In this document: piece after piece, positions 1 to 10,768 of the stretch
Layout: every line of letters starts with the position of its first letter
Numbering within the stretch: the first letter of the stretch is position 1
Assembly (NCBI RefSeq): GCF_004337985.1
Contig: NC_043740.1
Coordinates: 2,128,874 to 2,192,873, forward strand
From: Pyricularia pennisetigena
Taxonomy: Eukaryota; Ascomycota; Sordariomycetes; Magnaporthales; Pyriculariaceae
Length of the DNA: 64,000 bases
Direction: 5' to 3'
Notes under the pieces: model-generated
Database searches by the model: none
Told to the model about the DNA's origin: nothing
Seen by the model: the letters and a program-made list of their open reading frames with translations, nothing else
Made by a program: the position numbers and the translations under genes

Positions 1-121
1 AAAAAAAAAAAAAAAGAAAGACCCCATATAAATGCGACCTTGTTAACACAACCCCCTTTGCCACGCCAATTTGGGCGACAAAATAGCACAACTAACCCAT
101 CCAGCAACCAATCAGCCCCTC

Positions 122-2568
122 TCAATCAGCAGTCAACTCGGCAATCCTCCTTTCAATCTCAGGCACCTGCCTCAGCTTGGCCTCCAAGTCATCCCTCTCG
201 TCCTCCAGCTTCAGCCTCGTCTCGGCGTCCAGCTTGGTGAAGATGTAGTTGCCCTGGCCGTCAAACTGCAGAATGCGGCTGTGGTACTTCCACAGGCTCC
301 TCCGGTGGCTGACCGTCATGAGTGTGACGCCCAGGGCCTTGGCGTTATCGTACATGACCTTTTCCGTCTCGAGCGTGACGCTCGATGTGCACTCGTCCAA
401 GATGGCGTACCGTGGCCGATGGTAGAAGAGGCGCGCCATGGCCACGCGCTGCTGCAAGCCGCCACTGAGCACGTCGCGCCACTCGGCCTCGGCGTCCCAG
501 CCCTCGGGGTACAGGTCGACGAGGTGCTCCAGGTTAAGAATCTTGAGGACCTCGAGCAGATCCGCGTCCGAGACTCCCTTGGCCCTCACCGTCCGCAGAC
601 CGTCAGGGTATGTGATCTGCTGCCTCAGCGAGCCACGGGAGAGGTAAGGCCTCTGCGGGATGTAGAAAATCGAAGTGAAAGGTGGCTTGTACACAGTGCC
701 GCCGTAGACGGGCCAGAGACCACCCAGGATGCGGAATAGGGATGACTTTCCGCACCCATTCGGACCGACCACGAGCAGGTGGTCACCTTGCTTGAGCGAA
801 AAGGAAAGGGCCTTGACGAGCACGTCACCGTTGGGGGAGATAATTGGCCTATCGAGACGAGATATTGTTAGTCGCGTGGACGGATACCACTTGGGCCAGC
901 AGACTGGCAGTCATGCACTTACACATCAATGAACTCGATGTCTTCACTCTCCACAACTTTACCACGACCCTTGAGCACAGCGGCGTTGTCTTCGATACCT
1001 GTGGCAGATACCAGTTTCTTCTCGAAATGACCGGCCTGGATGTCGTCCATGACATCGAGCAGCGATGCTACACGTGACGTATAACCGGCCAACTCCATGA
1101 TCTCACGGTATGAGAACATGATACGTCCGAATGCATCGGACGCGGACAGAAGCATGCGCCTGTTTGTTACAAAGCTTTCGGTTCTGTCGCCCATGTTCAT
1201 GGAGATGTGTCCCGGAAGCTTGACGAACACCGGGACCGAGCAAAGTAGCAGGCCCAGGGCGCCCCAAAAGTACTTGATGACAAAGTCTTCCATGAATCCG
1301 TGGTAGAAGCGCCGGCGGAGAATGTAGTTGACGTGCTTGATGAGAGTAAAGTAGCCCTTGTCGAGAGTGTTCTTCTCGGCCTCATGGCCATGGTAGAGTG
1401 CCACCTCCTCGGCGTGATCTATGAGACGAGAATGTTGAAAGCGGAATTCACCTTCTAGCCTGGCCTCGTCCGCAACATATTTGCCGAAAGGCGGTGTCAA
1501 TGCTCGCATAACGTTGGCCGATAGTTGCACAAGTAATGACATGAACACGACGCCCTCGCCTCCAACGCTTTTTGATAAAGAGTGTGTATAAATGGTCTGC
1601 AAGTAGGAGTCAGTTCTGCTGCTACCTCGCCATAGTTGACCCTCAACCCTCTCATATGGCCATTGTTACTTACCATATCCAGCATTGGCTTGGCGAGGTT
1701 GCTGTAAACCTCCGCTAAGCTGTTTGAGAATTTGGCAACGTCTACAGCAATGAGCTGATCAGGGTTCTTTATCCTGTCGTCCAGCGCCGAGATGCCGTAG
1801 AATGTGAGTTTTGAAAGATATTTGTCATGTATGTGTTGCGTTAACCTTGTGCGGTACTTCAGCGACAGCTCGGCTTGGTGATAAGACAGCTATATACGGG
1901 GAGAGATCAGGCCATGCTGTTAGCATTGGAGCAAGGCCAGAAAGACTGAGCGAAACCAGAATAATACTCACCATTGAGTTGGTGAAAGTTGCTGGGACCG
2001 CAATCAGCATCCACCAGACAATGCGCTTGAGGAACTCCTTGCCGTTGCCCTTGACGAGACTCTTCACGATTGCACCATCCATGGCGGCAACCTTGAGACT
2101 GATCAACGTGCGCACCACCAGGAAGAAGCTGTGGCTGATGAGCAGCCTCGTCTCCTTGCTCCTCCACCCAGGAACGCATATCCGGATCAGCTTGAGCAGG
2201 GAGCGGAAGAACTCGCGGTTCAGCTCCACCTTCTTCCGCTTCTTCTTGCCCTTGCCTCCGCTGCTCGAAGTGACCACTGCGGCATCGTCGTCATCGTCGT
2301 CGGCGCCGCCCGCTGCCCCTAGTGCCTTGGACGTGCCGCCCTGCTCGGCCCGCGCGGCCCGCTCGCGCTGCGAGGCGGCCTTTTGCTCAGCGACGGCGGC
2401 GCGAACGCGATGTATGAGGGCGACTATCAGGGTGAGGTACACGGCGCGCGAGACCTGGGTCCGGTGGGCGAGGTAGTGTTGGGTGAGCTGGGCTACCACG
2501 GCGCGGGCCGTCGTCAGCGCCGAGGCTGCCGCCGGTCCTGGCCGCAGCGGCTTGGACTGCGCTGCCAT
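122..2568 (-). CDS. Peroxisomal ABC half-transporter, ABCD (PXA) family
   Basis: Predicted half-transporter that imports long-chain acyl-CoA into peroxisomes for beta-oxidation, working as a dimer with a second ABCD half. Four exons read by eye: 2568-1972, 1889-1674, 1596-923, 848-122, giving about 737 residues in one frame. The N-terminal exon has a basic/acidic low-complexity linker, then the ABCD transmembrane region with PATFTNSM, followed by [13 protein letters not shown] and the cytoplasmic EAA-like stretch [12 protein letters not shown]. The C-terminal nucleotide-binding domain shows Walker [10 protein letters not shown], signature LSGGLQQ, Walker [10 protein letters not shown] and the switch histidine in [12 protein letters not shown]. 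These are hallmarks of ABCD proteins such as human ALDP and fungal Pxa1/Pxa2. Which Pxa paralogue it is cannot be settled here. The start ATG at 2568 precedes a plausible peroxisomal N-terminus. No defect is visible. Confidence 0.93.
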
Positions 2569-3541
2569 TGTGATTTATTCCGGCCGGATCCGCTGTCGTC
2601 GGAGTACGCGGTAGACGAGATGTCTGGAGTCTAGCGTGCAATAGATTCCAAGCGCGGTTGTGATCTGGATCGGCGAGTCAAGTCAAGATCGGCGGGGACG
2701 GCCGTATCATCAGCCGGCGTCTTGTGTTTTCGAGATGGACAAGACAATGAGACAAAGTTAGACGGGATGGCGGTGGAAAATGGTAAAAAGGAGGCTTTAA
2801 GCCGAGAGTCGCCTTGTCCCGGTCGTCTGGGGTTAGGCGAGCCGATTAGACTAGTGTAGCAGTTAGTAAGGGCCCATAGCGGCAGCTACTGTATTGTGTA
2901 CAGGATGCAATTCATCCGATTTGGAACCAAGTCCAAACAAAAGGTAGGAAGTGCGTTTCTGTGTTTAATTTTGCTGACGGCACGCACTGTTCTGAGCCCG
3001 GGCCACAAGTAGTAAAATAGCGACAAGCAGCAAAGCAGCAGTAAATGGGTTGGCAAGTCAGGCAGGCAATGGAGCTCCATACATTAAGGTACAAACGAAA
3101 GCCGTTACGACCGTTCAATTCCCTCGGTCCAGAAATTGGTCAGTCGCAACTGGTCGCGCTTTCTTGGTCCCGCCGGGGGGAGGTCCACGCATTCGCGGAA
3201 CCCGGGGGATTCCAATGACAGAGTCAGAGACATGTGATTGTCTGGGGGTGGGTCTGGCTTACCTACTATGGGAAACCACTATGACCGCAAAGGCTTTCGT
3301 GGCTGGTAAAGCTCGAGCGGTGGCGCGAAGCAAATAGCTAAACCAAGGCGCATTGCATGAGGAGCTTCAGCCACAGAGAAAGCTGTTCGCTCAAAACGGT
3401 CATTATAACTCATAGAGCATCTTTACTTATATTCACACAACCAAGTCATACCCTGTCAGTTTGGTGGGCCAGGATCTCACTGCTTACGATACTGGCAGAG
3501 ACCTACTCAAGAGACGGTTGCTTCAGTGCCCAGCGTCCATA
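2569..3541. other. Intergenic, divergent promoter region
   Basis: Non-coding spacer between the minus-strand ABCD transporter and the plus-strand PGA1-like gene, so it should hold both promoters. Only short shadow ORFs occur and no RNA gene was recognised. Confidence 0.6.
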
Positions 3542-4367
3542 ATGCTCAACTATTCTGGACTTATCGGGGTGCTGCTGAGCATGTGCGCATTTGCACCCCA
3601 CGTAGCTGCCAATGTCGAAAAGACAATATTCCTTGGTCCCGAGACCATCAACGTCCCCCATCAGAGCCCGACCATCGCAGATCTTGGTCTCGACGTGTTG
3701 AGCCCGCACAGCGCCGAGACTCGGTCGATCCGGACTTACCTGGAGGCAGAATTCCCTGGGAAGGACGATCAAGGTCTCCGTAAGGGAAAGACGACATGGC
3801 TTTTGCTCGACAACTTGAAGCCCGGGCAGCGTTACGAGGTTCGCGTATGCTGGATGGCAACCGTGCGTATAATCCCCCTCTTCTGCATGTTACATGTGAA
3901 AATCAATATTGAAATAAAACCTATTATAGCAACCAACATCCTTCACTCTAAAGACGCATGAGGTCCCAGTGGTTTGGGATACTCCTGAGCTGATCTCAGC
4001 ACTATCAGAGTATTCAACCGCTAGGCTAGAGAAAAGGTCCACTCACGAAGGAGAGAGACCTGAGCAGTCCAGTCGCAAAGCTACTGAGCGGCAGGGAGAG
4101 CACGAAGCCTCAGTGCTGTTGCTCGAAATACTAGCCGCAGCCGATTACTTCACCGACGACGCGGATCTAATGGAAAAAGTTGAGCCGGTGCATGTCGACA
4201 TTATTTTGGATCCCTATGTCTTCAACGTTCTACCACGCTCCCTCATCCCGACTGTTCTTTACATATTGGTTGTAGCGACCGTCTTTTCGTTGTTTGCTCG
4301 CAGGATGGCGGCAGGATTTCGCGAATTTGCTTCAGATAAAGCTACTACTGAGAAGAAGAAGCAATGA
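3542..4367 (+). CDS. PGA1: PGA1-like GPI-mannosyltransferase II cofactor, ER membrane
   Basis: Likely the fungal Pga1 protein, ER partner of the mannosyltransferase (Gpi18/PIG-V) that adds the second mannose to the GPI precursor. Two exons, 3542-3862 and 3930-4367, with a 67-base intron (GTGCGT..TATAG), give about 252 residues. The N-terminus is a signal sequence ending near AANVEKTIF. It is followed by the family-typical stretches NVEKTIFLGPETI and LKPGQRYEVRVCW, continuing across the splice as ATQPTSFTLKT. A single C-terminal membrane helix (PRSLIPTVLYILVVATVFS) is followed by a lysine-rich tail ending KKKQ. The upstream in-frame ATG-less extension was rejected because the hydrophobic leader begins at 3542. 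The call rests on recalled family similarity. Confidence 0.8.
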
Positions 4368-5206
4368 TGCCAGCTACTGGACAATGGACGATAAACAAGG
4401 AAACCCTAAAAGTCACGATCTGCGCTTTGTTCATCTATCTTCGTCAGATATAAAAACTAAAAACTAATGCTACTTGGGTAAAAGTATAGGCATAATATCC
4501 TGTTAAAAACGACTCGACTATGAGCGTATCTGTTTCCTTTGTCAACCGATATACCTACACACATACCTGCACGGGAAATATCTGGCCTATTCTCCCACTA
4601 TTCCACTCACCAGGATGACCGCCAGATTAACCTGGCAGATATTCGAATTCAAAGATAGGTATGTGGCCGGGCATGGAAAAGAATGAATCGTGAGACCTGA
4701 TGATGAATTCTGGACGCTTCCTTTTGCCGTGTCATGAAATTGGGTCTCTTCATGCACTCGCCCGATGGGTGCCTACCACCTGGCAATGAACGAAACGGAG
4801 AGGATCAGCAAGGCAACTCACAGGGCCAGGGCGAGATCGAAGGAGTCTAGTCTAGGATCTGAGGTCATTTTGAGCCGAATATCAGCGGCAACAAAGGATC
4901 AACACCCATATTCTGGAGCTGATAGCAAAACTCCGGGCATCTTCAACCACCCAAAGACCCCTCCAGCAACGGCAAAATCTTTGCAGACAGATGTTTCGCG
5001 TGGCATGACCAAGAATTTTCTGTCCGGTCGGTAAAGCTTTAAAGAATGAGAAGGAAAAGAAAACGTTGCGCATAATGATGGTTTGAGTTTAAACAGAAAG
5101 AATCCTGCTTCCCCAGCCAGTCCTAGCAACTCCCACACGAAAAAAAATATATGATGGGCGCATACTATTAAGAGCTATAATTCAAGCGATTGCGCACCAC
5201 TTGTGG
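4368..5206. other. Intergenic between convergent genes
   Basis: 3' flanks of the PGA1-like gene and of the WW-domain gene. An 89-codon ORF at 4765-5034 has no recognisable domain and its composition is not clearly coding. Nothing else was seen. Confidence 0.5.
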
Positions 5207-6389
5207 TCAATAGCGTGGGTTTCCGCCATATGACGGTTGTCCATATGACTGGTTTGGAGGAGGGGGGTAGTGCGGCGGTTGTTGCGGCTGGTGATGTTGC
5301 TGTGGTTGGTGGTGCTGTTGTGGTTGGCTTCCGTACTGATGCTGTGTAGGGGCGCCACCACCACCGTATGAGGGCGCATGGCTGTTTTGTGACTGAGTAG
5401 TAGGTGAGAGGGGGCCGCTGCCGGGCTTAGAGGGCGGCATATAAGAAATCGGTGGTTCTGGGCCATTGTAAGGACCGCTGTGGCCAGGGTTGGAGTAACC
5501 AAAGTTGTTGTGGCCCTAGATACACGGCAAAGAACGAATCAACCTCTGAAATCCTTTCAAAATCACATGTTGCGGGTTCACATACCGAACTGTTCGAGGA
5601 GCCGCCAAACATGTGAGCCACTCCTCCCATAACCTGTCCTGCTAGGCCGCCCGCGTGACCACCGCCCTGAAGTTGACCCTGGGTCTGGCCGCCGTGATAA
5701 TTAGTCGGCTGGGATGGTTTTTCCTTCCCAGACGAGAAGATACTGGAAGCCAACTGGCTCACTATCTTGCCTCCTCCACCTCCACCCCCACCTCCACCGG
5801 AGCTGTGTTTATTGCCGCCCAAGAGGGAGCTGGCAAGGTCTCCAAGAGGGTTAGAACTACCATCTTGCTTCTTGCCGCCGGCTAGCGAGCTCAACGCACT
5901 TTGCGCGAAACTCTATTTTTTTGGCATTCGCAACGGTTAGCAATAGAACAGTCATAATAAAAGGCGGTCTCGTATCACGCTGGCAAAGCGACATACCCCC
6001 AAGCCCCTGTCTCCAGCCGGTCCGTCCATTCCCCTTGCACCGTCAGATAATCCGCGTTGTCCGTCAGCAGGTCCACCCATTCCCGGTGGGAGGATAGGTT
6101 CCATGCGACCGTCCGGGTGCTGTATTGTTTGACTGCCGTCCGGGTGGGTGATGATGCGCCCCTTCCCTTCGCTGCCGGGTATGCCGTACGGGTGATCGAC
6201 AGCGTTGTTTGGCGTGCCGCCTCCGACGAGGGCAGGTTTTGTCGGAACCTCCCACTGCGAGCGGCCAGTTGCGAGTTCGACGAAATAGTATTTGCGACTT
6301 TGTCCGTCCCACTGAGCGATCCAGCCTGATGGTAAATGCGGAGGTGCGACGGTCGGGCCTTCGGTGCCAGGCGATGATGTGCCGGCCAT
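5207..6389 (-). CDS. WW-domain protein with Gly/Gln/Pro-rich tail
   Basis: Three exons, 6389-5997, 5912-5586 and 5515-5207, all joined in frame, give about 342 residues. A single WW domain lies near residues 20-50 (LPSGWIAQWDGQSRKYYF ... GRSQWEVPTKP), with both tryptophans and the aromatic pair present; such domains bind proline-rich ligands. The middle exon encodes a Ser/Gly-rich segment with a run of about ten glycines. The last exon is rich in Gln, His, Pro and Tyr (HHQPQQHHQPQQ), a prion-like low-complexity tail. The architecture is common in fungal hypothetical proteins; a role in scaffolding is inference. No catalytic domain is visible. Confidence 0.85.
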
Positions 6390-7521
6390 CTTTCAAAGGA
6401 GGGAGAGAGAGTGTGTGAGAGGGGGGCGCAGCGGCGGGGAAGGCGACTGACAAGTTTGTCGATCAGCCCGAGTGGGTTTAAGGGGCGGATTTTGGGATTG
6501 TGGTACGGTTGCGACTCAAGGTTAGACTAAAGAGGTAGAGCCGCGGCAGCGCGTTGGTTGGGTGGTGGTGGGCTTGGCCTAAGGCAAAGGCTAAAGGTGG
6601 GCGAACTTTTTGCGCAGCGCAACGGACCTAAGTTTCTTTCTGTACGGTAAGGTACAGTGCCTAAGCTGTGGCGCTGCGTGGCGGGGAAGACGATGAGCCT
6701 ACGTCACTGATTGTCTACTTTTAGAATTGAGCTGGGGACCAAATGAGGGCACTTATAGAGAACCCTGACTCGACAAAAACCATAATCATGGCGTACTCGA
6801 AGAGTGAGATTCGTGAGCCCATCGATAAGCCTAGCTACCTAGGTACCGGGTAAAATGTCAGCATTCGACGAGCAAGTAGCGCAGACAAAGAGCGACTTGA
6901 ACAAGATGGAGGTGGGGCAGCCTGCTCATTTGATGCCGTTGCTACGGAATACTATATGTACTATGTATGGTACAGTAGATATGCTTAGATGGGGTGGGTC
7001 TCCCGCAAGAACTGACGAACCAATCAGTTACAGCGCATCCTCAGCGGTCTGGTCCAACTGTTCTGCACTGTCTGAATCCAATTCTCAACGGAAGCAAAGT
7101 ATTGGAGTCTTATGAGAATCAACCTTCCCAATCCAACAATGCGACCGGGTGATACAATTCAAGGCTCACCAATTCCTCGCATTCCTCCCTCCGAGGCAGA
7201 CACGGCCTCGTTTAGCTCTCTTGCTAGCTAGGCGGTCTGTCTGAAACTCATAAGTAGCCAAGTATCTTAGCCGTCTATCTAGGCTTTCATTCGGCCTTCA
7301 CACAACTCCATATGAATAGGTCTCGTGCCTAGCCTGGCGAAGCATTCAATTGGCCAGGCTAGCGGCATTTTACCAGAGCATCAAACACATGAAGGAGCGA
7401 GGCGCACCTCACTCCAATACCACCACGGCGATGGAGCAGGCGACGATGTTCCGGCTCAGATGTTTTGAGGTCGGGCCATCATGGATGAAAAATTACCAGG
7501 ACGGTTGCCAGTGTTTCTCTA
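6390..7521. other. Intergenic
   Basis: Upstream region of the WW-domain gene and 3' flank of the RNase P subunit gene. It contains short AT-rich words and CCTAGGTACC-like repeats typical of the intergenic regions here. No gene was recognised. Confidence 0.5.
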
Positions 7522-8148
7522 TCACTTGCTTAGGAAATCAGCAAGACTAAGACCTGACTTGTTCGCCGTTTCGTTCTGCTTTTGGCTCAGCAGTGCCTGC
7601 AGGCCCGCCTTTCGGTTCTTTGCGCGCTTTTTGCTGCTCGCATTGGCAGAGGGCGCGACAATCGGTGTTTGCTCTCTCGTCTTATCCACGCCCGCCTTAG
7701 CCGCCGCAGGCGACTGCCCCTGGACCTCGACTGTCGGTCGCTTCCTTCGCCGCCTGATGGGTTCCGGCGTTGAGAGCCCGAGCTTGGTGTACCTATGACA
7801 CATGCCGCATGTGTAAACTTTGGCTGGGCCCGCCTGACGCTCCTTACGTCCCTGCTTCAGCTCTTTCTGCTGCTGGCCTGGGTTCAGTCTACTGCCTCTC
7901 CTGCGTCGCAGCACGGCCTTCTCAGCGTCGATTCTCAGAAAGTCACCATGTCCAGGGATCATTATGTGACCGCAGCCACCGCACACGTGCTCCTTTTGAG
8001 CGTCGGACAGTATCACGTCGTGGCTCAAAAGCACAGCGTTTCGTTGTAACAGCAGGTACGCAGATGTTTCTGGGGCTGAGCGGGCCAGCAAGTGGGCGGC
8101 GTCCGTCAGGAAGCCCATTTGACCGGCGAGTTGCTCAGTCTGCGCCAT
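7522..8148 (-). CDS. RNase P/RNase MRP zinc-ribbon subunit (Rpr2/Rpp21/Snm1 family)
   Basis: Single-exon gene of 208 codons. The first third is helical (AAHLLARSAPETSAYLL), as in Rpr2/Rpp21. It is followed by a split zinc ribbon with ligand pairs CGGCGH and CGMCHR separated by about 50 basic residues containing RRRRGSRLN. This arrangement matches the protein subunits that fold with the RNA of RNase P (pre-tRNA 5' processing) or RNase MRP (rRNA processing). The C-terminus is basic and Ala/Ser-rich and probably disordered. The sequence does not separate Rpr2 from Snm1. The start at 8148 is the only upstream ATG that keeps the helical leader. Confidence 0.82.
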   Translation of the reverse strand: MAQTEQLAGQMGFLTDAAHLLARSAPETSAYLLLQRNAVLLSHDVILSDAQKEHVCGGCGHIMIPGHGDFLRIDAEKAVLRRRRGSRLNPGQQQKELKQGRKERQAGPAKVYTCGMCHRYTKLGLSTPEPIRRRRKRPTVEVQGQSPAAAKAGVDKTREQTPIVAPSANASSKKRAKNRKAGLQALLSQKQNETANKSGLSLADFLSK

Positions 8149-8352
8149 GTTCTGGCGGTCGGTCGAGTGAACGAGTCTTTAAAATGTCAAGAACGAAAGG
8201 TGGGAAAATACACTGGCTATATCAGAACTGGGTTTGACAGACTTTTTTTTGGCTTGTTTTGGACAGAAACACGGAACACAGGTATCGAAACGAAGTATCA
8301 GCCATTCTTTCCGAAAGTGTTGTACAAGGACTTGTAAGATAAAAAAGCAAAT

Positions 8353-8389
<37 letters not shown>

Positions 8390-8884
8390 GTGATTAACAA
8401 GCAGCAACATAAGGTTTGCTTTGTGGGGCGTGATCCACCCAGAAATAAGGTACGCACAGATGCACTCCGGTCTTTGGACTCCGTCCTCGCCTTCATCAGA
8501 AACAAACAAGTGATCCCACAGCAAAAAACTCACCACAAATTGCAGAAAACAGAATGGCCATGGGAAAATATTTCTATATTCGCGACTCATCTCGCACCAT
8601 CAGACTCGAAAGACTGGTTGATATTGTACAAAAGAAGACATGACTTGTAGGAAAAGAGTCGAAAGACTCTCCTCGGAGCTCTCTTCCCTGTCAGCTGTCC
8701 CTCAAAGAAGCCAAAATTGCACCCCGACCGTATTCGATCGTAACCCAAGCAAATCCCTATTCGCAATGAGAAAAATATTGCCGTCCCCCAGAATCCGTTA
8801 CTCAAAGAAATTGTATATACTCTTCTCCCCTTCATTTCTAAAGCCAGCTACACAATCCATGCAAGACTCATTTGTTTGTCTTGC
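8149..8884. other. Intergenic with a 33-base T tract
   Basis: Spacer between two minus-strand genes. A pure T run occupies 8356-8388. No coding signal was seen apart from ORFs created by the homopolymer. Confidence 0.5.
8356..8388. repeat. 33-base T tract
   Basis: Uninterrupted poly-T, between the RNase P subunit gene and the mucin-like gene. Confidence 0.95.
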
Positions 8885-10768
8885 TTAGAAGAGCCTGGGG
8901 AAGTTCTGAGAAGGCGACTTGACCTTCTTTGGGCTCTTGGCGGTGAAGGTGCCGTTCTTGGCGGCGCCCGTGGCCTTGGGCAGGACACCAGTGCTGGCAA
9001 CCGACGGCGAGGTGGTGGTGGCGGCAGGCTTGTTGGCGGCAGGCTTGTCCTCCTCCTCCTCGTCGTCATCAAAGTCGTCGGCATCGCACGACTCGTCCTC
9101 GCCCGAAGCAGCCGGAGAAGGCGTGGCGCCTCCCTTGTTCGAGCCCTGACCGGCGTTGTTGACCGGGGCAGGCGAGCTGGAGCCCTTGTTTGAGCCCTGG
9201 CCAGCGTTGTTGGCAGGCGTAGCGGCAGCGGCCGGAGCAGTCACGGTGACGGTGACAGCGGCAGCGGTGACGGTGACGGGGACGCAGTCGCATTGGCTTC
9301 CACCACCCATGCCGGAGCCAGGGTTGCCGCCGCTGGAAGAGCCACCGTTGTTGGAGCCAGAGCCTCCACTGGAAGAACCTCCGTTGTTGGAGCCAGAGCC
9401 GCCGTTGGAAGATCCACCAGCAGCGGGAGCAGTCTGCTTGGGCTTCTGAACAACAACGGTGCGGGTGCCGAACATGGTGTTGGTCATGGTGGTGGTCATC
9501 TCACCGCCCTGGTTGCCTCCCTTGTTACCACCCTTGTCGCCACCGCCGTTTCCGCCCTTGTTGGGGGTACCGGCGACGGGAAGAACGGCTGAGGTCAGGA
9601 CTTCCTTGGAAGCGCTCGTGATAACCTCAGGGATAGTGGTGACGACAACGTTGCCACCGGCTCCACCCTGACCACCAGACTGGGTGATGGTGACAACACG
9701 CATTGAAGTGACGGTGACGACATGCTCAGTGGTGATGGTGGTGATCTGGGCGCCGGCAGGAGTGGTCTGAGCAGCACTGGTGGCCTTGGCCTTGGACGCC
9801 TCAGCAACCAGGGAAGTAGAAGCCTTGGAAACCTCAGACACGGGGCAGATGGTGGTGCCGATAGTAACGACCTCAGTGACGAGGGCGGTCGACACGGCAC
9901 CCGGAGGCAGGGCCGAAATGGCGGCGGTCTCGCCGGCAGCTGGGCAGTTGGTGATGGTAGGCGCGCACGAGATCACGGTGCGGACCGAAGTCTGCCTAAC
10001 GGTGAGCGTGGTCAACTGAGCGCCAGGGGCAGTGGCAGCGGGCGCTGTCGAGTTGGCAAAGGGACGGGTAGCGTTGCCCGAGGCGGAGGCGGAAACGGGG
10101 AGAGCGGCCGACGACTGGCGAGCGGAGGCAGCGGCGCTAGTAGCGGGCGCGGTACCGTTCTTGCCCACAGCAGGAGTGGCGACAGGGGCAGTGCCGTTCT
10201 TGCCGGCAGCAGGAGTGGCAGCGGGAGCGGCAGATGAAGGCTTACCTTTGCCCTTGCCCTTGCCGTTAGGCTGGGCGGCGGCCGAGGTGGCGACGGCGGC
10301 AGAAGTGGCGCTCTCCTTCATCTTCTCGGCAACGCTCTTGGAAACCTGGCTGGCCTCGGTCACGGGGCAGACGACAGTGGTGGAGATGACAGAGTCGGTC
10401 ACAACAACGGTCGATACAGCGCCAGGCGGCAGGGCCGAGATGGCAGCAGTCTGGTTGGCAGCAGGGCAGTTGGTAACAGTGGGTGCGCACGAGATGATGG
10501 TGCGGACGGCGGTCTCCTTGACAGTGAGGGTGGTCAACTGAACACCGCCAGTGCCAGAAGCAGCAGCGGAGCTGGCGGCCGAGCTGGCGACCGGGGTCGC
10601 GGGGACCTTGGGAGCAGCGCCCTTGCGACCCTCACCGGCGATACTGGTGGGGGCAGTGGTGTTCTGGCGTTTGAAGTTGCGGAAGTCGAGGTGCGGGTGC
10701 CTCGGCTGGTGGTGCGAGTATGCGGCGGCGACGGCCGCGAATACTCCCATGACAGTAACAGACTTCAT
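8885..10768 (-). CDS. Secreted mucin-like Ser/Thr/Ala-rich surface protein
   Basis: Uninterrupted 627-codon gene. It begins with a signal peptide (MKSVTVMGVFAAVAAAYS) followed by a basic segment and RQNTTAP. The body is Ala/Ser/Thr/Val-rich and should be heavily O-glycosylated. Two copies of a roughly 70-residue unit occur (about residues 75-145 and 245-315), each containing QLTTLTV, then a conserved CAPT..TNCPAA, then AAISALPPGAVST and a second cysteine pair partner near ICPV. Between and after them lie Gly/Asn/Ser-rich linkers, a QCDCVPVTVTA motif, a duplicated NNAGQGSNKG unit and an acidic block (DDFDDDEEEEDK). No GPI signal is seen: the C-terminus is basic and polar (ending QNFPRLF). Function unknown; a cell-wall or adhesive role is inference. 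Confidence 0.85.
   Translation of the reverse strand: MKSVTVMGVFAAVAAAYSHHQPRHPHLDFRNFKRQNTTAPTSIAGEGRKGAAPKVPATPVASSAASSAAASGTGGVQLTTLTVKETAVRTIISCAPTVTNCPAANQTAAISALPPGAVSTVVVTDSVISTTVVCPVTEASQVSKSVAEKMKESATSAAVATSAAAQPNGKGKGKGKPSSAAPAATPAAGKNGTAPVATPAVGKNGTAPATSAAASARQSSAALPVSASASGNATRPFANSTAPAATAPGAQLTTLTVRQTSVRTVISCAPTITNCPAAGETAAISALPPGAVSTALVTEVVTIGTTICPVSEVSKASTSLVAEASKAKATSAAQTTPAGAQITTITTEHVVTVTSMRVVTITQSGGQGGAGGNVVVTTIPEVITSASKEVLTSAVLPVAGTPNKGGNGGGDKGGNKGGNQGGEMTTTMTNTMFGTRTVVVQKPKQTAPAAGGSSNGGSGSNNGGSSSGGSGSNNGGSSSGGNPGSGMGGGSQCDCVPVTVTAAAVTVTVTAPAAAATPANNAGQGSNKGSSSPAPVNNAGQGSNKGGATPSPAASGEDESCDADDFDDDEEEEDKPAANKPAATTTSPSVASTGVLPKATGAAKNGTFTAKSPKKVKSPSQNFPRLF

Noticed and set aside
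71..739. 222-codon plus-strand ORF
   Set aside because: Antisense to the nucleotide-binding domain exon of the ABCD transporter.
1811..2476. 221-codon plus-strand ORF
   Set aside because: Antisense to the first exon of the ABCD transporter.
9722..10541. Plus-strand Gly/Ala-rich ORFs of about 170 codons
   Set aside because: They are shadows of the repetitive mucin-like gene.
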